A DNA stretch of 64,000 nucleotides from Arthrobacter_B sp038069765 (GTDB taxonomy: Bacteria > Actinomycetota > Actinomycetes > Actinomycetales > Micrococcaceae), in the NCBI RefSeq assembly GCF_038069765.1, contig NZ_JBBPFS010000001.1, positions 434,001-498,000 of the forward strand, written 5' to 3'. The notes under the pieces were generated by a model. That model saw only the letters and a list, made by a program, of their open reading frames with translations, made no database searches and was not told the DNA's origin. A program made the position numbers and the translations under genes. Shown one piece after another: positions 24,991 through 34,251 of the stretch (position 1 is the first letter of the stretch; every line of letters begins with the position of its first letter).

Positions 24991-26013
24991 ATGCGCGGAG
25001 TAGTCATTCATGCCCCCGGTGACATCCGGGTGGAGGACCGCGGAGACCCGCGGATCATTGAACCAACCGACGCCGTCATCCAGCTCGCCGCAACCTGCAT
25101 CTGCGGCTCCGATCTCTGGCCATACCGCGGCATCGAAGATGTTCCGGCCGTTGCGCCGATGGGCCATGAATACGTAGGCACCGTGACAGAGGTTGGCAGC
25201 GAGGTCCGCACGGTGAAACCCGGAGACTTCGTCGTCGGATCCTTCTGGGCCTCCGACAACACCTGCGAGATTTGCCGGGCCGGTTTCCAAAGCCGCTGCG
25301 TCCAGGCGCAGCCGATGGGCGCTATCGGCACCCAGGCGCAGTTCGCCCGCATCCCGCTTGCCGACGGCACCCTGGTTGCTACGCCCGGCCAGCCCGACGC
25401 CGACCTGCTGCCATCGCTGATGGCCGCCTCCGATGTGCTCGGCACCGGCTGGTTCGGTGCCGTGGCCGCCTCCGCCGGTCCCGGCAAGACCGTGGCGGTG
25501 GTGGGCGACGGTGCCGTCGGGCTCCTTGCCGTCCTGGCCGCCCGCCAGCTCGGCGCCGAGCGGGTTATAGCCATGAGCCGGCACCCCGAGCGGCAGGAAC
25601 TGGCCCGCCGCTTCGGCGCCACCGACATTGTTGCCGAACGCGGCGACGACGGCGTGGCCGTCATCAAGGACATGACGCACGGGCTCGGAGCACACTCAGT
25701 AGTGGAGGCAGTGGGGACACAGGAATCGATGATGCAGGCGGTCCGCTCCACCCGGCCAGGCGGGCACATGGGATTCGTGGGCGTATCCCACGATGTGGCG
25801 CTGCCCGGGCTGGAATTGTTCTTCGCCGAGATCAACATGCTTGGCGGGCCGGCACCTGTCCGCCGGTTCCTGCCCGAACTGATCGACCTGATCTGGAACC
25901 GGACCATCGATCCCGGCCAGGTCTTCGACCTCACACTTCCCCTCGAGGACGCCGCGGAAGGATACCGGGCCATGGACGAACGCCGGGCGGTGAAGGTACT
26001 GCTGACTCCCTAA
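24991..26013 (+). CDS. Zinc-dependent alcohol dehydrogenase family protein
   Basis: The 340-residue medium-chain dehydrogenase has a GroES-like N-terminal domain with the catalytic-zinc ligands in CICGSDLWPYRG and MGHEYVGTV. The Rossmann part has VAVVGDGAVGLLAVLAARQ. The structural-zinc loop is reduced: in place of the usual four cysteines, only CEICRAGFQSRC is seen. The enzyme should oxidise an alcohol or reduce an aldehyde with NAD(P). The ATG at 24991 follows a TTGAAGGGAG ribosome binding region; the longer open frame upstream lacks family similarity. No operon partner is evident. Confidence 0.88.
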   Translation: MRGVVIHAPGDIRVEDRGDPRIIEPTDAVIQLAATCICGSDLWPYRGIEDVPAVAPMGHEYVGTVTEVGSEVRTVKPGDFVVGSFWASDNTCEICRAGFQSRCVQAQPMGAIGTQAQFARIPLADGTLVATPGQPDADLLPSLMAASDVLGTGWFGAVAASAGPGKTVAVVGDGAVGLLAVLAARQLGAERVIAMSRHPERQELARRFGATDIVAERGDDGVAVIKDMTHGLGAHSVVEAVGTQESMMQAVRSTRPGGHMGFVGVSHDVALPGLELFFAEINMLGGPAPVRRFLPELIDLIWNRTIDPGQVFDLTLPLEDAAEGYRAMDERRAVKVLLTP

Positions 26014-26116
26014 ATCATGCTCAGTGCCGTCCAGCCGGGGCCGTCGCCTCTATTGCGCGGCGGACATCTGCTGGACACTGAAGACATAGGCCCCGGGACC
26101 GCGGAAAGGCATTCCG

Positions 26117-27298
26117 ATGAGACTTCCTTCTCCTGCCCGGCGGGCTTTCTCCGCAGTTCTCACCGTCTGCATTCTGCTTCTGGCCACGGGGTCAGGTGCC
26201 TTCGCCTCATCCCCGGTTTCCAGCCCACAGACCGCGCCCTTTGCCGTGGTGAACGACGGCACCGGTCCGCAGTTCTACAGCGGACTGAACATCGATGTCC
26301 AGGATGACGTTTCCGGGGACGTGTACGCCTCCGGGCAGAGCGTCACCATCAGCGGAAATGTCACGGGGGATGTGATCGCGGCAGCCCAAACGATCACCAT
26401 TACCGGCAACGTCGACGGAAACGTGCGGCTCGCCGGGCAGGACGTGAACATAAGCGGTGACGTTGCGCGCAGCGGAACGATCTTCGCCGCAACCCTCACC
26501 ATCACCGATGCCGGGTCATTCGGGGAGGATCTGGTGGGTGCCGCGGGTGACATCGCCATCAATGGTGCGGTCGGCCGTGATGTCGAGGTTGGCGTTGGGA
26601 ACCTCACCATCAGCGGGACGGTCGGGGGCAACCTCACGTACAACTCCGACGAGGAGGCAAACATCTCCGCGGATGCTGTCAGCGGCACCGTGGAGCGCAT
26701 CGCCCCGGAGCCTGAGCAGGAGCCCTCGGCGGGGGAGAAGTTCGTTGGGTGGCTGCTCGGGTTGCTGTATGCGCTGGTTGCGCTGAGCCTTATCACGGTG
26801 CTCGCGGGCTGGCTCTTCCCCCGTTTGCTGCACCGGGTGACCGACCGGCTCCTGCCTCGGCCGTGGCGGGCGCTGCTGGTAGGATTCGTGGCATCAATCG
26901 CCGTTCCGTTTGTGGTGCTGCTCCTTCTGGCCACAGTCATCGGGGCGCCCCTGGGGCTGTCAGTCCTGTTGGTCTGGATCACGCTGACGCTCGCCACCTT
27001 CGTCTTCGGCGCCTATTTCATTGGACGGCTGATCTTCCGCGGCAACCAGCACCCAGTGATCAAAGCGCTGGTCGGGGGTCTGATCCTCATTGTCGCGCTG
27101 CACATTCCGTGGTTGAACATCGTCGTATGGCTGGCCATGGTGTTCCTTGGACTGGGTGCCCAGCTGCTGGCAATCTACGACCGTCGTCCCTGGCGCCGCG
27201 TACCGCCAGCTTCCGACGTCTCCGGCGTCTCCGGCGTCTCCGGCGTCGAGCAGCGGAGGGGCGAGGGCGGGGGCCTTCCCTCAGTCTCCGACCCGTAG
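26117..27298 (+). CDS. Exported bactofilin-like repeat protein with membrane C-terminus
   Basis: The 393-residue protein has a signal peptide (hydrophobic VLTVCILLLATGSGAFA). A beta-helical repeat region at about residues 55-195 follows, with repeats such as QSVTISGNVTGDVIAAAQTI, ITGNVDGNVRLAG and NLTISGTVGGNLTYN. It resembles polymer-forming cytoskeletal (bactofilin) domains. About four membrane segments follow (residues 210-355) and then a basic Pro/Ser tail. Near the end, three copies of GGCGTCTCC encode a VSGVSGVSGV run. The repeat region would face outside and the tail would lie in the cytosol. A role in envelope organisation is plausible but unproven. Confidence 0.75.
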   Translation: MRLPSPARRAFSAVLTVCILLLATGSGAFASSPVSSPQTAPFAVVNDGTGPQFYSGLNIDVQDDVSGDVYASGQSVTISGNVTGDVIAAAQTITITGNVDGNVRLAGQDVNISGDVARSGTIFAATLTITDAGSFGEDLVGAAGDIAINGAVGRDVEVGVGNLTISGTVGGNLTYNSDEEANISADAVSGTVERIAPEPEQEPSAGEKFVGWLLGLLYALVALSLITVLAGWLFPRLLHRVTDRLLPRPWRALLVGFVASIAVPFVVLLLLATVIGAPLGLSVLLVWITLTLATFVFGAYFIGRLIFRGNQHPVIKALVGGLILIVALHIPWLNIVVWLAMVFLGLGAQLLAIYDRRPWRRVPPASDVSGVSGVSGVEQRRGEGGGLPSVSDP

Positions 27299-27372
27299 TG
27301 AAGACGAGCTGGCCGCTCTGTGAAGATTTACCCAGTGGTTGTATCGCTTCACCGTCGATGAGTTGCACGCAC

Positions 27373-28467
27373 TCATTCCGGGTTACGAGGTTCATCCGGA
27401 AGCGCCGGGGCGTCCTCCGGGTCATCATCTCCGCTGATCCAGTGTGCAAAGCGCGAACCGGGATCCCCGCCGATGATCAGGAAGCGGGCAAAGAGAGTGA
27501 GCGGCACAGCCAGCAGCGAGCCGACCGCTCCCAGCAGGGTTGTCCAGAGGACCACCGAGGCGAAGGTCAGCGTGACGCTTAGCCGAACTGTTTCCCCCAC
27601 GAACCGGGGCTGGACCAGCACTTGGAGAGTGACGTTGACGATGCAGTATATGGCCAGCACCAGCAGCCCCAGCCCCCAGCCGCCAACCGCGACAGCGAGC
27701 ACGACGGGAGGCACCACGCCGAGGACGAAACCGATATTGGGGATGTAGTTGGTAACGAACGCGAGCACCGCCCAGACGAATGGACCGGGTACACCGAGCA
27801 GCCAGAGGGCGAGTCCGTCAATCACCGCGACGATCAGCCCGAAGATCGAGTTGACGAGGAAGTACCGGTTGGTTCCGGCGGTGAACCGTTGGAAAGCGTG
27901 CAGTCGCCGGCTGCTCGCCTCCGCGAGCTCCTTCGGGGGGTTCTGCCACCGTGCAGCATCCATCCCGAGAAACATCGCGTAGGCGACGACAAAAAAGACG
28001 GCCGTGCCCAGACCCAACAGTTGCGTGCCGGCGTTGAAAACGGTCGTCAGGAGGGTTGACGGCTGGATTGCCCCGGCAACCTCGTCCATCGACACGGTGC
28101 TGAATCCGAGGCTTTGGAAAAACGAATCAAGTGTCTCCGCGCTCTCTTCCAGCTGGCCTGCATAGGTGGCCAGAATGCTCCCGAATTGCCCCAGAGCCAG
28201 AAGGACCAGCACTGCCAGAACCACCAGGATTCCCCACGCGATTGCCACGACGACGAGCGTGCCTACCCAGCTTGGGGTGCCGCGCCGATCCAACGGTCTT
28301 CGTGCGGGCAGAGCGATAATGATGAGCGCAGCGGCCAGCACCAGCGGCGCCAGGATCGATCGGCCTGCCCATACCGTCCAGCAGGCACCACCCGCAGCCG
28401 CCAGAGTCAGCAGAATCCGTGTTGGCCTTGCAAGTCCGGGTGTCCCGGGCGGCTCACGATCACTCAT
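27373..28467 (-). CDS. AI-2E family transporter
   Basis: The 364-residue protein has about seven to eight hydrophobic helices and the family landmarks: an N-terminal pair of helices, a long amphipathic stretch (EESAETLDSFFQSLGF), FTNYIPN-like sequence (AFVTNYIPNIGFVLGVVPP), and QPRFVGETVRLSVTLTFASV near the end. Members include TqsA-like exporters of autoinducer-2 and Na+/H+ antiporters, so the label gives the family and not the substrate. The C-terminal tail is acidic. It is transcribed towards the bactofilin-like gene and away from the LacI-regulated operon. Confidence 0.88.
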   Translation of the reverse strand: MSDREPPGTPGLARPTRILLTLAAAGGACWTVWAGRSILAPLVLAAALIIIALPARRPLDRRGTPSWVGTLVVVAIAWGILVVLAVLVLLALGQFGSILATYAGQLEESAETLDSFFQSLGFSTVSMDEVAGAIQPSTLLTTVFNAGTQLLGLGTAVFFVVAYAMFLGMDAARWQNPPKELAEASSRRLHAFQRFTAGTNRYFLVNSIFGLIVAVIDGLALWLLGVPGPFVWAVLAFVTNYIPNIGFVLGVVPPVVLAVAVGGWGLGLLVLAIYCIVNVTLQVLVQPRFVGETVRLSVTLTFASVVLWTTLLGAVGSLLAVPLTLFARFLIIGGDPGSRFAHWISGDDDPEDAPALPDEPRNPE

Positions 28468-28778
28468 GGGGCCTCACAGTTATCAGGGAACGACGACGCT
28501 AAAGTCCAGGTTCCGCTGCTTCTTCCCGGCGGCCCCTACCACCACAGGTTGGCGCACAGGGCAATCTCCGTCTAGAGGGGAGTCTTGCAATGCGGCGTCT
28601 CAGAGGCGGGAATTCTTCATTCCGTCAGAAAGCGGGCAGGCAACGCGGCCGAAGCCTGAAGCTGCTGGCGGCGTGACGCCTATTAGCGCAGCGAGTTCCA
28701 CATTGCTGGCTCCCTATCCCTCCGCAAAAGTCATGCTTGACACAACAGCTCATCAATGGAATCGTCTCGTGCATCCAC
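28468..28778. other. Divergent intergenic region before the LacI-type operon
   Basis: This 311-base spacer separates the AI-2E family gene from the operon. It contains a consensus -35 element TTGACA at 28737-28742 on the plus strand; no strong -10 follows at ideal spacing. The palindromic operator lies just downstream. I see no small gene or RNA in the rest. Confidence 0.45.
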
Positions 28779-28792
28779 TGTAAACGTTTACA
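28779..28792. promoter_or_regulatory. LacI-family operator
   Basis: TGTAAACGTTTACA is a perfect 14-bp palindrome with the central CG typical of LacI/GalR-family operators. It lies 17 bases before the TTG start of the LacI-type gene and about 36 bases after the TTGACA element. Bound repressor should block transcription of its own gene and the whole downstream operon until a ligand is present. Confidence 0.85.
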
Positions 28793-28809
28793 ACACTCGA
28801 AGGAGAGCG

Positions 28810-29880
28810 TTGGCTCGGGTCACTATCACTCAGGTTGCGGCACACGCGGGCGTTTCTGTCGCGTCTGCTTCACGGGCGCTCAACGGGCTCATAGCGAGCC
28901 CCCAGACGGTTGCGAAAGTGCAACACGCAGCCGAGGAACTCGGTTACGTAGCTGATGCGACGGCACAGTCCTTGAAGCGGGGCCGAACAAACCAACTCGC
29001 CTACGCCGTTGCCGACATCGGCAACCCGGTCTACGTCGAGATGATGACCGCGGTGGAACGGGTCGTCTCGGCATCCGGCTACCGGCTGGTGCTGTCCTCG
29101 ATGGGTACGTTGTCCTCCTCGGTCGACGTGGTGCGTGACCTGAGCCGGGGATATGTCGACGGCATGATTCTGTCGCCGCTTCGCGTCACGGATGAGCTCC
29201 TTGCAGTGCTGGCGAAGACGCCGGTGCCGGTCGTCGTACTGGGACATTTGCCGGACAACCGGAGCATTGACAACGTGCGTGCGGATTCGCGCACAGCCAT
29301 GCGTCTTGTCGTTGACCATCTCGTTGCCGAGGGCCGACGTGATGTCACTTTTGTGAACGGACCCAGCGACACCACCCCTGGTGCTTTCCGGCGCGACGGA
29401 TTCGCCGCGGCGGTCGCTGCGCACCCGAAAATTCTGGCGCGGAGCGTCGAGGCTGAGGACTTCACCATCGCAGCCGGCTACGCCGCGGCCCGCCTAGTGC
29501 TGTCCGATGAATCACGTCCCGATGCCATCGTCGCGGCCAACGATCTGATCGGGATCGGCGTCATTCGGGCCGCCGAAGATTTTGGGCTGTCCATTCCCGG
29601 CGACATCGCCGTCACCGGTATTGATAACACGGAGCTCGCCGGAGTCGTCCGGCCGGGCCTCACGAGCGTGGACCTTGGCGCAGAAGAGCGCGGCCGTGCC
29701 GCAGCGGAGCTGCTGCTCCAACGCATCATGGACGCTGAACGTCCCGCGCACACCATTGCCGTTGCGCCCTCGCTGGTTGTTCGCGGATCATCCCTTGCAC
29801 GCAGGCCGGACCCCGCCTCATCTCCTATGCGTGAACACACTGAACACACCGATCTCAATGAGGAGAGGGAAGCCGGATGA
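28810..29880 (+). CDS. LacI-family transcriptional regulator
   Basis: The protein of 356 residues starts at TTG 28810, five bases after AGGAGAG. It begins directly with the helix-turn-helix (RVTITQVAAHAGVSVASASR), then the hinge helix (YVADATAQSLKRGRTNQLAY), then a periplasmic-binding-like ligand domain (residues about 60-335) with FVNGPSDTTPGAFRRDGFAA and VTGIDNTELAGVVRPGLTSV. It is the first gene of the operon, its stop overlaps the first permease start (ATGA), and a matching palindrome lies upstream. It should therefore autoregulate the ABC importer and catabolic genes. The inducer is unknown, probably a sugar-like compound. Confidence 0.92.
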   Translation: MARVTITQVAAHAGVSVASASRALNGLIASPQTVAKVQHAAEELGYVADATAQSLKRGRTNQLAYAVADIGNPVYVEMMTAVERVVSASGYRLVLSSMGTLSSSVDVVRDLSRGYVDGMILSPLRVTDELLAVLAKTPVPVVVLGHLPDNRSIDNVRADSRTAMRLVVDHLVAEGRRDVTFVNGPSDTTPGAFRRDGFAAAVAAHPKILARSVEAEDFTIAAGYAAARLVLSDESRPDAIVAANDLIGIGVIRAAEDFGLSIPGDIAVTGIDNTELAGVVRPGLTSVDLGAEERGRAAAELLLQRIMDAERPAHTIAVAPSLVVRGSSLARRPDPASSPMREHTEHTDLNEEREAG

Positions 29881-30830
29881 GTACCGCAGCCACAAGCACT
29901 CCACGCGAGGTGAAGGAGGCACCGCGTCCCGTGAGACGGGTCGGCCACCGCGTTCGCGCCCAGCGGCGAGAAGCCATCACCCTGGTGATCCCCGCGCTCC
30001 TGCCGATTATCATCTTTTCCGTTATCCCGCTTGTCAGCGGAGTTGCACTCGGCTTTACCGACGCCACGCTGAAGCGGAATGCAGAGATCAACTTCATCGG
30101 TTTTGGAAACTTTATTGAACTCTTCGGCGACCACCGTTTCTGGGGATCTTTCGGCATCGGCATTGTCTGGGCCGGATCAGTCGCACTTCTCACCCTCGTA
30201 TGTGCCATGGGACTGGCACTGTTGCTCAACAGTGATTTGCGGCTGAAGGGCCTGACCCGGGTGCTTGCCTTAATCCCCTGGGCGATGCCGCCCGTGGTAA
30301 TTGCGATTGTGTGGCGGATGATCTACAACCCCAATTCAGGTCCGCTCAACGGCATGCTCGAAGTGTTCGGTATTCCGGGCATCAACTGGCTCGGGGACTT
30401 TTCCACCGCTCTGCCCGCCGTCATTGTGGTGGGAGTCTGGGCGGGAATTCCGCAGACCACTGTCCTGCTGCTGGCCGGCATGCAGTCCATCTCCGCGGAA
30501 CAGCATGAGGCAGCTGCAGTCGACGGTGCCGGCGCGTTCCGCCGGTTCTGGCACATCACTCTCCCGGCCCTTCGCCCGGTTGTTTTCGCAGTGACAGCTC
30601 TGGACTTCATCTGGCAGTTCAACTCCTTTGGCCTCATCTATGTCCTCACTGAAGGCGGCCCCGGCGGGCGGACGATGATACCGCCGCTGTTCACCTACTT
30701 GGAGGCCTTCCGCAACCGCGAAATCGGATACGCCTCGGCAATGGGTGACGTGCTCGTCATCGCGATCCTGCTGGTTCTGTCTCTGTACCTTGTCAACCAG
30801 TTCCGTCAGACAAAGGGAGCACGTTCATGA
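29877..30830 (+). CDS. Carbohydrate ABC transporter permease (MalF type)
   Basis: The 317-residue protein has six membrane helices and the cytoplasmic EAA loop that contacts the ATPase (EAAAVDGAGAFRRFWHITLP). It also has the CUT1-type ending FVNQFRQ-like helix (VLSLYLVNQFRQTKG). It pairs with the next permease to form the channel of a CUT1 sugar importer. No ATPase is encoded in the operon. CUT1 importers commonly share a genome-encoded MsiK-type ATPase, which fits actinobacteria. Starts and stops overlap with both neighbours. Confidence 0.92.
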   Translation: MSTAATSTPREVKEAPRPVRRVGHRVRAQRREAITLVIPALLPIIIFSVIPLVSGVALGFTDATLKRNAEINFIGFGNFIELFGDHRFWGSFGIGIVWAGSVALLTLVCAMGLALLLNSDLRLKGLTRVLALIPWAMPPVVIAIVWRMIYNPNSGPLNGMLEVFGIPGINWLGDFSTALPAVIVVGVWAGIPQTTVLLLAGMQSISAEQHEAAAVDGAGAFRRFWHITLPALRPVVFAVTALDFIWQFNSFGLIYVLTEGGPGGRTMIPPLFTYLEAFRNREIGYASAMGDVLVIAILLVLSLYLVNQFRQTKGARS

Positions 30831-31666
30831 TCTCCAGGCGTCCCTGGTACGCGACGGCGCTCATGTACGTCGCGCTCACCGCATTTCTCTTGTTCCTCGG
30901 GTTCCCGCTGCTGTGGCTGCTGTCGGCGTCGTTCAAATCCTCAGGAGAGCTGAACTCGCTCGCCGTCAACCTGCTGCCGGCCACATGGGACTTCAGCAAC
31001 TACGGTTCCGCTCTCGAGCGCCAGAACCTTCTGACCGCCGCCGGCAACTCGGTGCTGGTATCCCTCGCAACGATGGTGATCACCGTACTGCTGTCGATGC
31101 CGATGGCATACGCCCTCGCCCGCCTCAAGGGACGGCTTCGCGCCGCCGGTACGGTGTGGATACTGACCAGCCAGGTATTCCCCTCGATTCTCATCATCAT
31201 CCCGTTGTTTCTGGTGCTGCGCACGATCAATCTCAACGACACCCTGCTTGGACTGACCCTCGTGTACGTCACCTTCACCCTGCCGTTCACCCTGTGGATG
31301 CTGCAGGGTTACGTCTCCGCTATTCCCGCGGAGCTGGAGGAGGCCGGTGAAATGGACGGCGCTTCGCGCATCACGATTCTGCGGAGGATCATCCTTCCGC
31401 TGCTCGCACCGGGGCTGGTGGCAACGGCCATGTTTACCTTTGTCTCAGCCTGGAATGAGTTCTTCCTCGCCCTCGTCCTGCTGCAGAGCCCAGAGCTCTA
31501 CACACTTCCCATCGCCCTGCGTTCATTCCTGGGCGCGGAAGGGCAGACCCAGCTGGGTCCGCTGGCAGCAGGGGCCATTCTCGCGACCATTCCGTCGCTC
31601 ATCATCTTCACCATCCTGCAGAAGAAGCTGACCGGCGGAATGCTCGCCGGAGCAGTCAAAGGCTGA
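30827..31666 (+). CDS. Carbohydrate ABC transporter permease (MalG type)
   Basis: The 279-residue protein has six membrane helices, the typical opening FLGFPLLWLLSASFKSSGEL, and an EAA loop (ELEEAGEMDGASRITILRRI). The last helix and tail KKLTGGMLAGAVKG are a MalG-type C-terminus. It is the second channel half of the importer. The ATG overlaps the stop of the MalF-type gene. The binding-protein gene follows after 50 bases. Confidence 0.93.
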   Translation: MISRRPWYATALMYVALTAFLLFLGFPLLWLLSASFKSSGELNSLAVNLLPATWDFSNYGSALERQNLLTAAGNSVLVSLATMVITVLLSMPMAYALARLKGRLRAAGTVWILTSQVFPSILIIIPLFLVLRTINLNDTLLGLTLVYVTFTLPFTLWMLQGYVSAIPAELEEAGEMDGASRITILRRIILPLLAPGLVATAMFTFVSAWNEFFLALVLLQSPELYTLPIALRSFLGAEGQTQLGPLAAGAILATIPSLIIFTILQKKLTGGMLAGAVKG

Positions 31667-31716
31667 CCCTGCCCACTAAGAAAGATCGACCACAACAGAA
31701 CAAGAAAGCGAGCATT

Positions 31717-33012
31717 ATGAAGAGAATACGAGGCATTGGCGCCGTCGCGTTCGCGGGCGTGACCATCCTCGCCCTGAGCGGTTGCCAGCAGGGCAGTGCC
31801 AGCAATGAATCGGAGAACGCCGACGGCGGCCCCGTGACCCTCCAGTTCCAGTCGCTGTCCGACCAGCCAACCACCCAGGCTGCCGTGAAATCCATCGTCG
31901 ATCAGTGGAACACGGAGAACGAAGACGTTCAGGTAAAGATTGTCCAAGCCGGATGGGATGGGACATTCGACAAACTCATCACCCAATTCACCGGCGGAAC
32001 GGCACCGGACATCATCCACTATGAGGCGAGTTCCATTGCCTCCTTCGCGGCGGACGGCTACCTCGCTGACCTGACCGACCACATCGACGAGGACTTGAAG
32101 TCGGACATCTCCGAAGGGATCTGGGACTCTGTCACACAGGACGGAGAAATCATCGCCTATCCGTCCACTTTGCAGTCCTACATGGTGTTCGCCAACGCTG
32201 ATCTACTCAAAGCTGCCGGGATGGAAATTCCCAGCGGCGACACCATGACGTGGGAGGAGCTGCAGACGATTGCCCAGGCAACAACCACCGGTGGCAATTA
32301 CGGCATCGGATGGGGTCTTGGGTCGCCCACGGCGACGATGATGAGCCTCTCGCTCGGTTTCGACGGTGGCTTCTTTGACGGAGAGGGCACCGACGCGTCG
32401 ATCGACGTCGGCGACTCCGAGCTGGCGGTGCCCGAACTTATTCATGAAATGGCCTACACCGACAAATCGATCGAACCCACGTCACTGACACAATCCGGGT
32501 CGGACGTGCTGGCCTCGTTCTACGGAGGCAAGGTCGCAATGACCGTGCAGGGATCCTTCCAGGCGACGAACATTGCCAACGACGCCCCCGAAGGATTCAA
32601 CTGGGTGGCGCTGCCTCCGCTCGAAGGTTCAGCCGGCGCCATCCAGGCAGCAAATCCGCAGACCTACTCGGTGAACGTCGATTCCGAGTACGTGGAGGAG
32701 TCGGCTGATTTCCTCAACTTCTTCATGAGTGCCGAGAATCTGGCCTCGATCGCCTACGCCGACGCACTCATCCCGTCATCCAGCTCTGCCAGGACCGAGG
32801 TGGAAACACTGGCCGCGGACAACCCCGCCTGGGCCCAGGTGCTGGCATCGGGCGAAGGGCTGCAGGGACCGCCGTTCCTCAAGGTCGAAAAGTACACGGA
32901 GTGGAAGGACACCATCGCCACCCCGGCCTTCCAGCAGTACCTGGCTGATCAGATCACCAGCGACGAGCTCGCTAACCAACTTTCCACCGGCTGGACTGAC
33001 ATCGCCGGCTGA
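31717..33012 (+). CDS. ABC transporter substrate-binding lipoprotein (sugar type)
   Basis: The 431-residue protein has a lipoprotein signal with lipobox LSGC near residue 21, then a family 1 solute-binding fold. Evidence is VTLQFQSLSDQPTTQAAVKS, VKIVQAGWDGTFDKLITQF, GTAPDIIHYEASSIASFA, and SFYGGKVAMTVQGSFQATNI in the second lobe. It captures the substrate outside the membrane and delivers it to the two permeases. The ligand cannot be read from the sequence; the enzymes downstream suggest a glycosylated organic compound. An AAGAAAGCGAG ribosome binding region precedes the ATG. Confidence 0.93.
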   Translation: MKRIRGIGAVAFAGVTILALSGCQQGSASNESENADGGPVTLQFQSLSDQPTTQAAVKSIVDQWNTENEDVQVKIVQAGWDGTFDKLITQFTGGTAPDIIHYEASSIASFAADGYLADLTDHIDEDLKSDISEGIWDSVTQDGEIIAYPSTLQSYMVFANADLLKAAGMEIPSGDTMTWEELQTIAQATTTGGNYGIGWGLGSPTATMMSLSLGFDGGFFDGEGTDASIDVGDSELAVPELIHEMAYTDKSIEPTSLTQSGSDVLASFYGGKVAMTVQGSFQATNIANDAPEGFNWVALPPLEGSAGAIQAANPQTYSVNVDSEYVEESADFLNFFMSAENLASIAYADALIPSSSSARTEVETLAADNPAWAQVLASGEGLQGPPFLKVEKYTEWKDTIATPAFQQYLADQITSDELANQLSTGWTDIAG

Positions 33013-33081
33013 TGACGCGCGGGGGTGAGCCGCCGGCTCGCCCCCGCCGTCGTCGTTTTCGGAGGTAAACAAGGAGTGAGA

Positions 33082-34251
33082 ATGAACGTGTTGCAGAACA
33101 AAGTAGCCGGAGTACTGACAGGGGCCGCCGTGGGAGACGCCTTGGGCGGTGCGACGGAGGGCTGGACCCCCGAGCAAATCGAAGAGCGCCACGGCGGCCG
33201 GGTCGAGGGCATCGTGGGGCCCTTCCTCGCCGATTGGAAAACTGCGCGGCCGATTGCGCCCTACCACAAGGGTGACGGACATGTGACCGACGATACGCTC
33301 ATGACCCATGCTCTCGTGGAGGTCTACACCAAGCAGCGCCGGCATCTTGACGCCTACGACGTCGCCAGCGATCTGGTGCCGCTGATGATCGGTGAACGGC
33401 GCTGGGTCCCAGAACTCGAGGACCATGCCCTGATCCTGCAGCGCGTCTTCCTCGCCGAAAAGTGGATCGTCGCGAAACTGCATTACGGCCATGCCGACCC
33501 GCGGGAAGCGGGTGTGGGAAACATCGTCAACTGCGGAGCCTCCATGTACATGGCGCCGGTCGGACTCGTGCACATCGGCGACCCACAGGGTGCCTATGCC
33601 GAGGCTATCGACATTGCCGGAGCTCACCAGTCGTCCTACGGACGTGAGGCCGCAGGCGTATTCGCGGCCGCAGTGGCAGCATCCGCTGCTCCCGGCGCAA
33701 CCGTCGCCGACGTACGGCAGGCCGTGCTGGATGTCGCCCACGACGGGACCGCCGCAGCCATCCGTGCCGTTTTTGACGCCGTCGATGCTTTCCTTGCCGA
33801 CGGCGGATCGGATGACCCGCGGGATATCGCCCGGGTTGTGCGCGCCGCTGTTGCGCCGTATGACACGGTGGGGGAGCAGTACCGCGCCCCGGCGATGGAT
33901 GCCCGCCTGCCGTCGCGCACCAAGTCGATCGAAGAGCTGCCTGCGGCGCTCGGGTTCGTCATCGCCCGCAACGGAGACCTTCGCTCGTCGGTGCTCGACG
34001 CCGTCAACTACGGTCGCGACGCCGACTCGATCGCCACGATGGCCGGTGCCATCTGCGGTGGTCTCCACGGCATTGAAGCAGTGCCCACGGACTGGGTCAC
34101 TGATGTTACGGCCGCCAGCCGCCTCGATCTGGATTCCGTGGTGGCTGCGATGACGGAAGTGGTGAGTGATATCGCCCGGGCGGACGCAGATCGTGCCACA
34201 CAACGAGCCGCGGCCCTGGAATCGCTGCTCGACCCGGTATACGCGAAGTGA
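33082..34251 (+). CDS. ADP-ribosylglycohydrolase family enzyme, first copy
   Basis: The protein of 389 residues shows the ARH metal-site motifs. It has GAAVGDALGGATEGW near the N-terminus, DGHVTDDTLMTHALVE (the TDDT pair of the first magnesium site) and VNYGRDADSIATMAGAICGG (the second site) near the C-terminus. Classical ARH enzymes release ADP-ribose from proteins. Copies inside sugar operons more likely cut N- or O-ribosyl-type glycosides of small molecules; that is inference from context. The ATG at 33082 follows AAGGAG. The gene's stop overlaps the next start by a GTGA. Confidence 0.88.
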   Translation: MNVLQNKVAGVLTGAAVGDALGGATEGWTPEQIEERHGGRVEGIVGPFLADWKTARPIAPYHKGDGHVTDDTLMTHALVEVYTKQRRHLDAYDVASDLVPLMIGERRWVPELEDHALILQRVFLAEKWIVAKLHYGHADPREAGVGNIVNCGASMYMAPVGLVHIGDPQGAYAEAIDIAGAHQSSYGREAAGVFAAAVAASAAPGATVADVRQAVLDVAHDGTAAAIRAVFDAVDAFLADGGSDDPRDIARVVRAAVAPYDTVGEQYRAPAMDARLPSRTKSIEELPAALGFVIARNGDLRSSVLDAVNYGRDADSIATMAGAICGGLHGIEAVPTDWVTDVTAASRLDLDSVVAAMTEVVSDIARADADRATQRAAALESLLDPVYAK

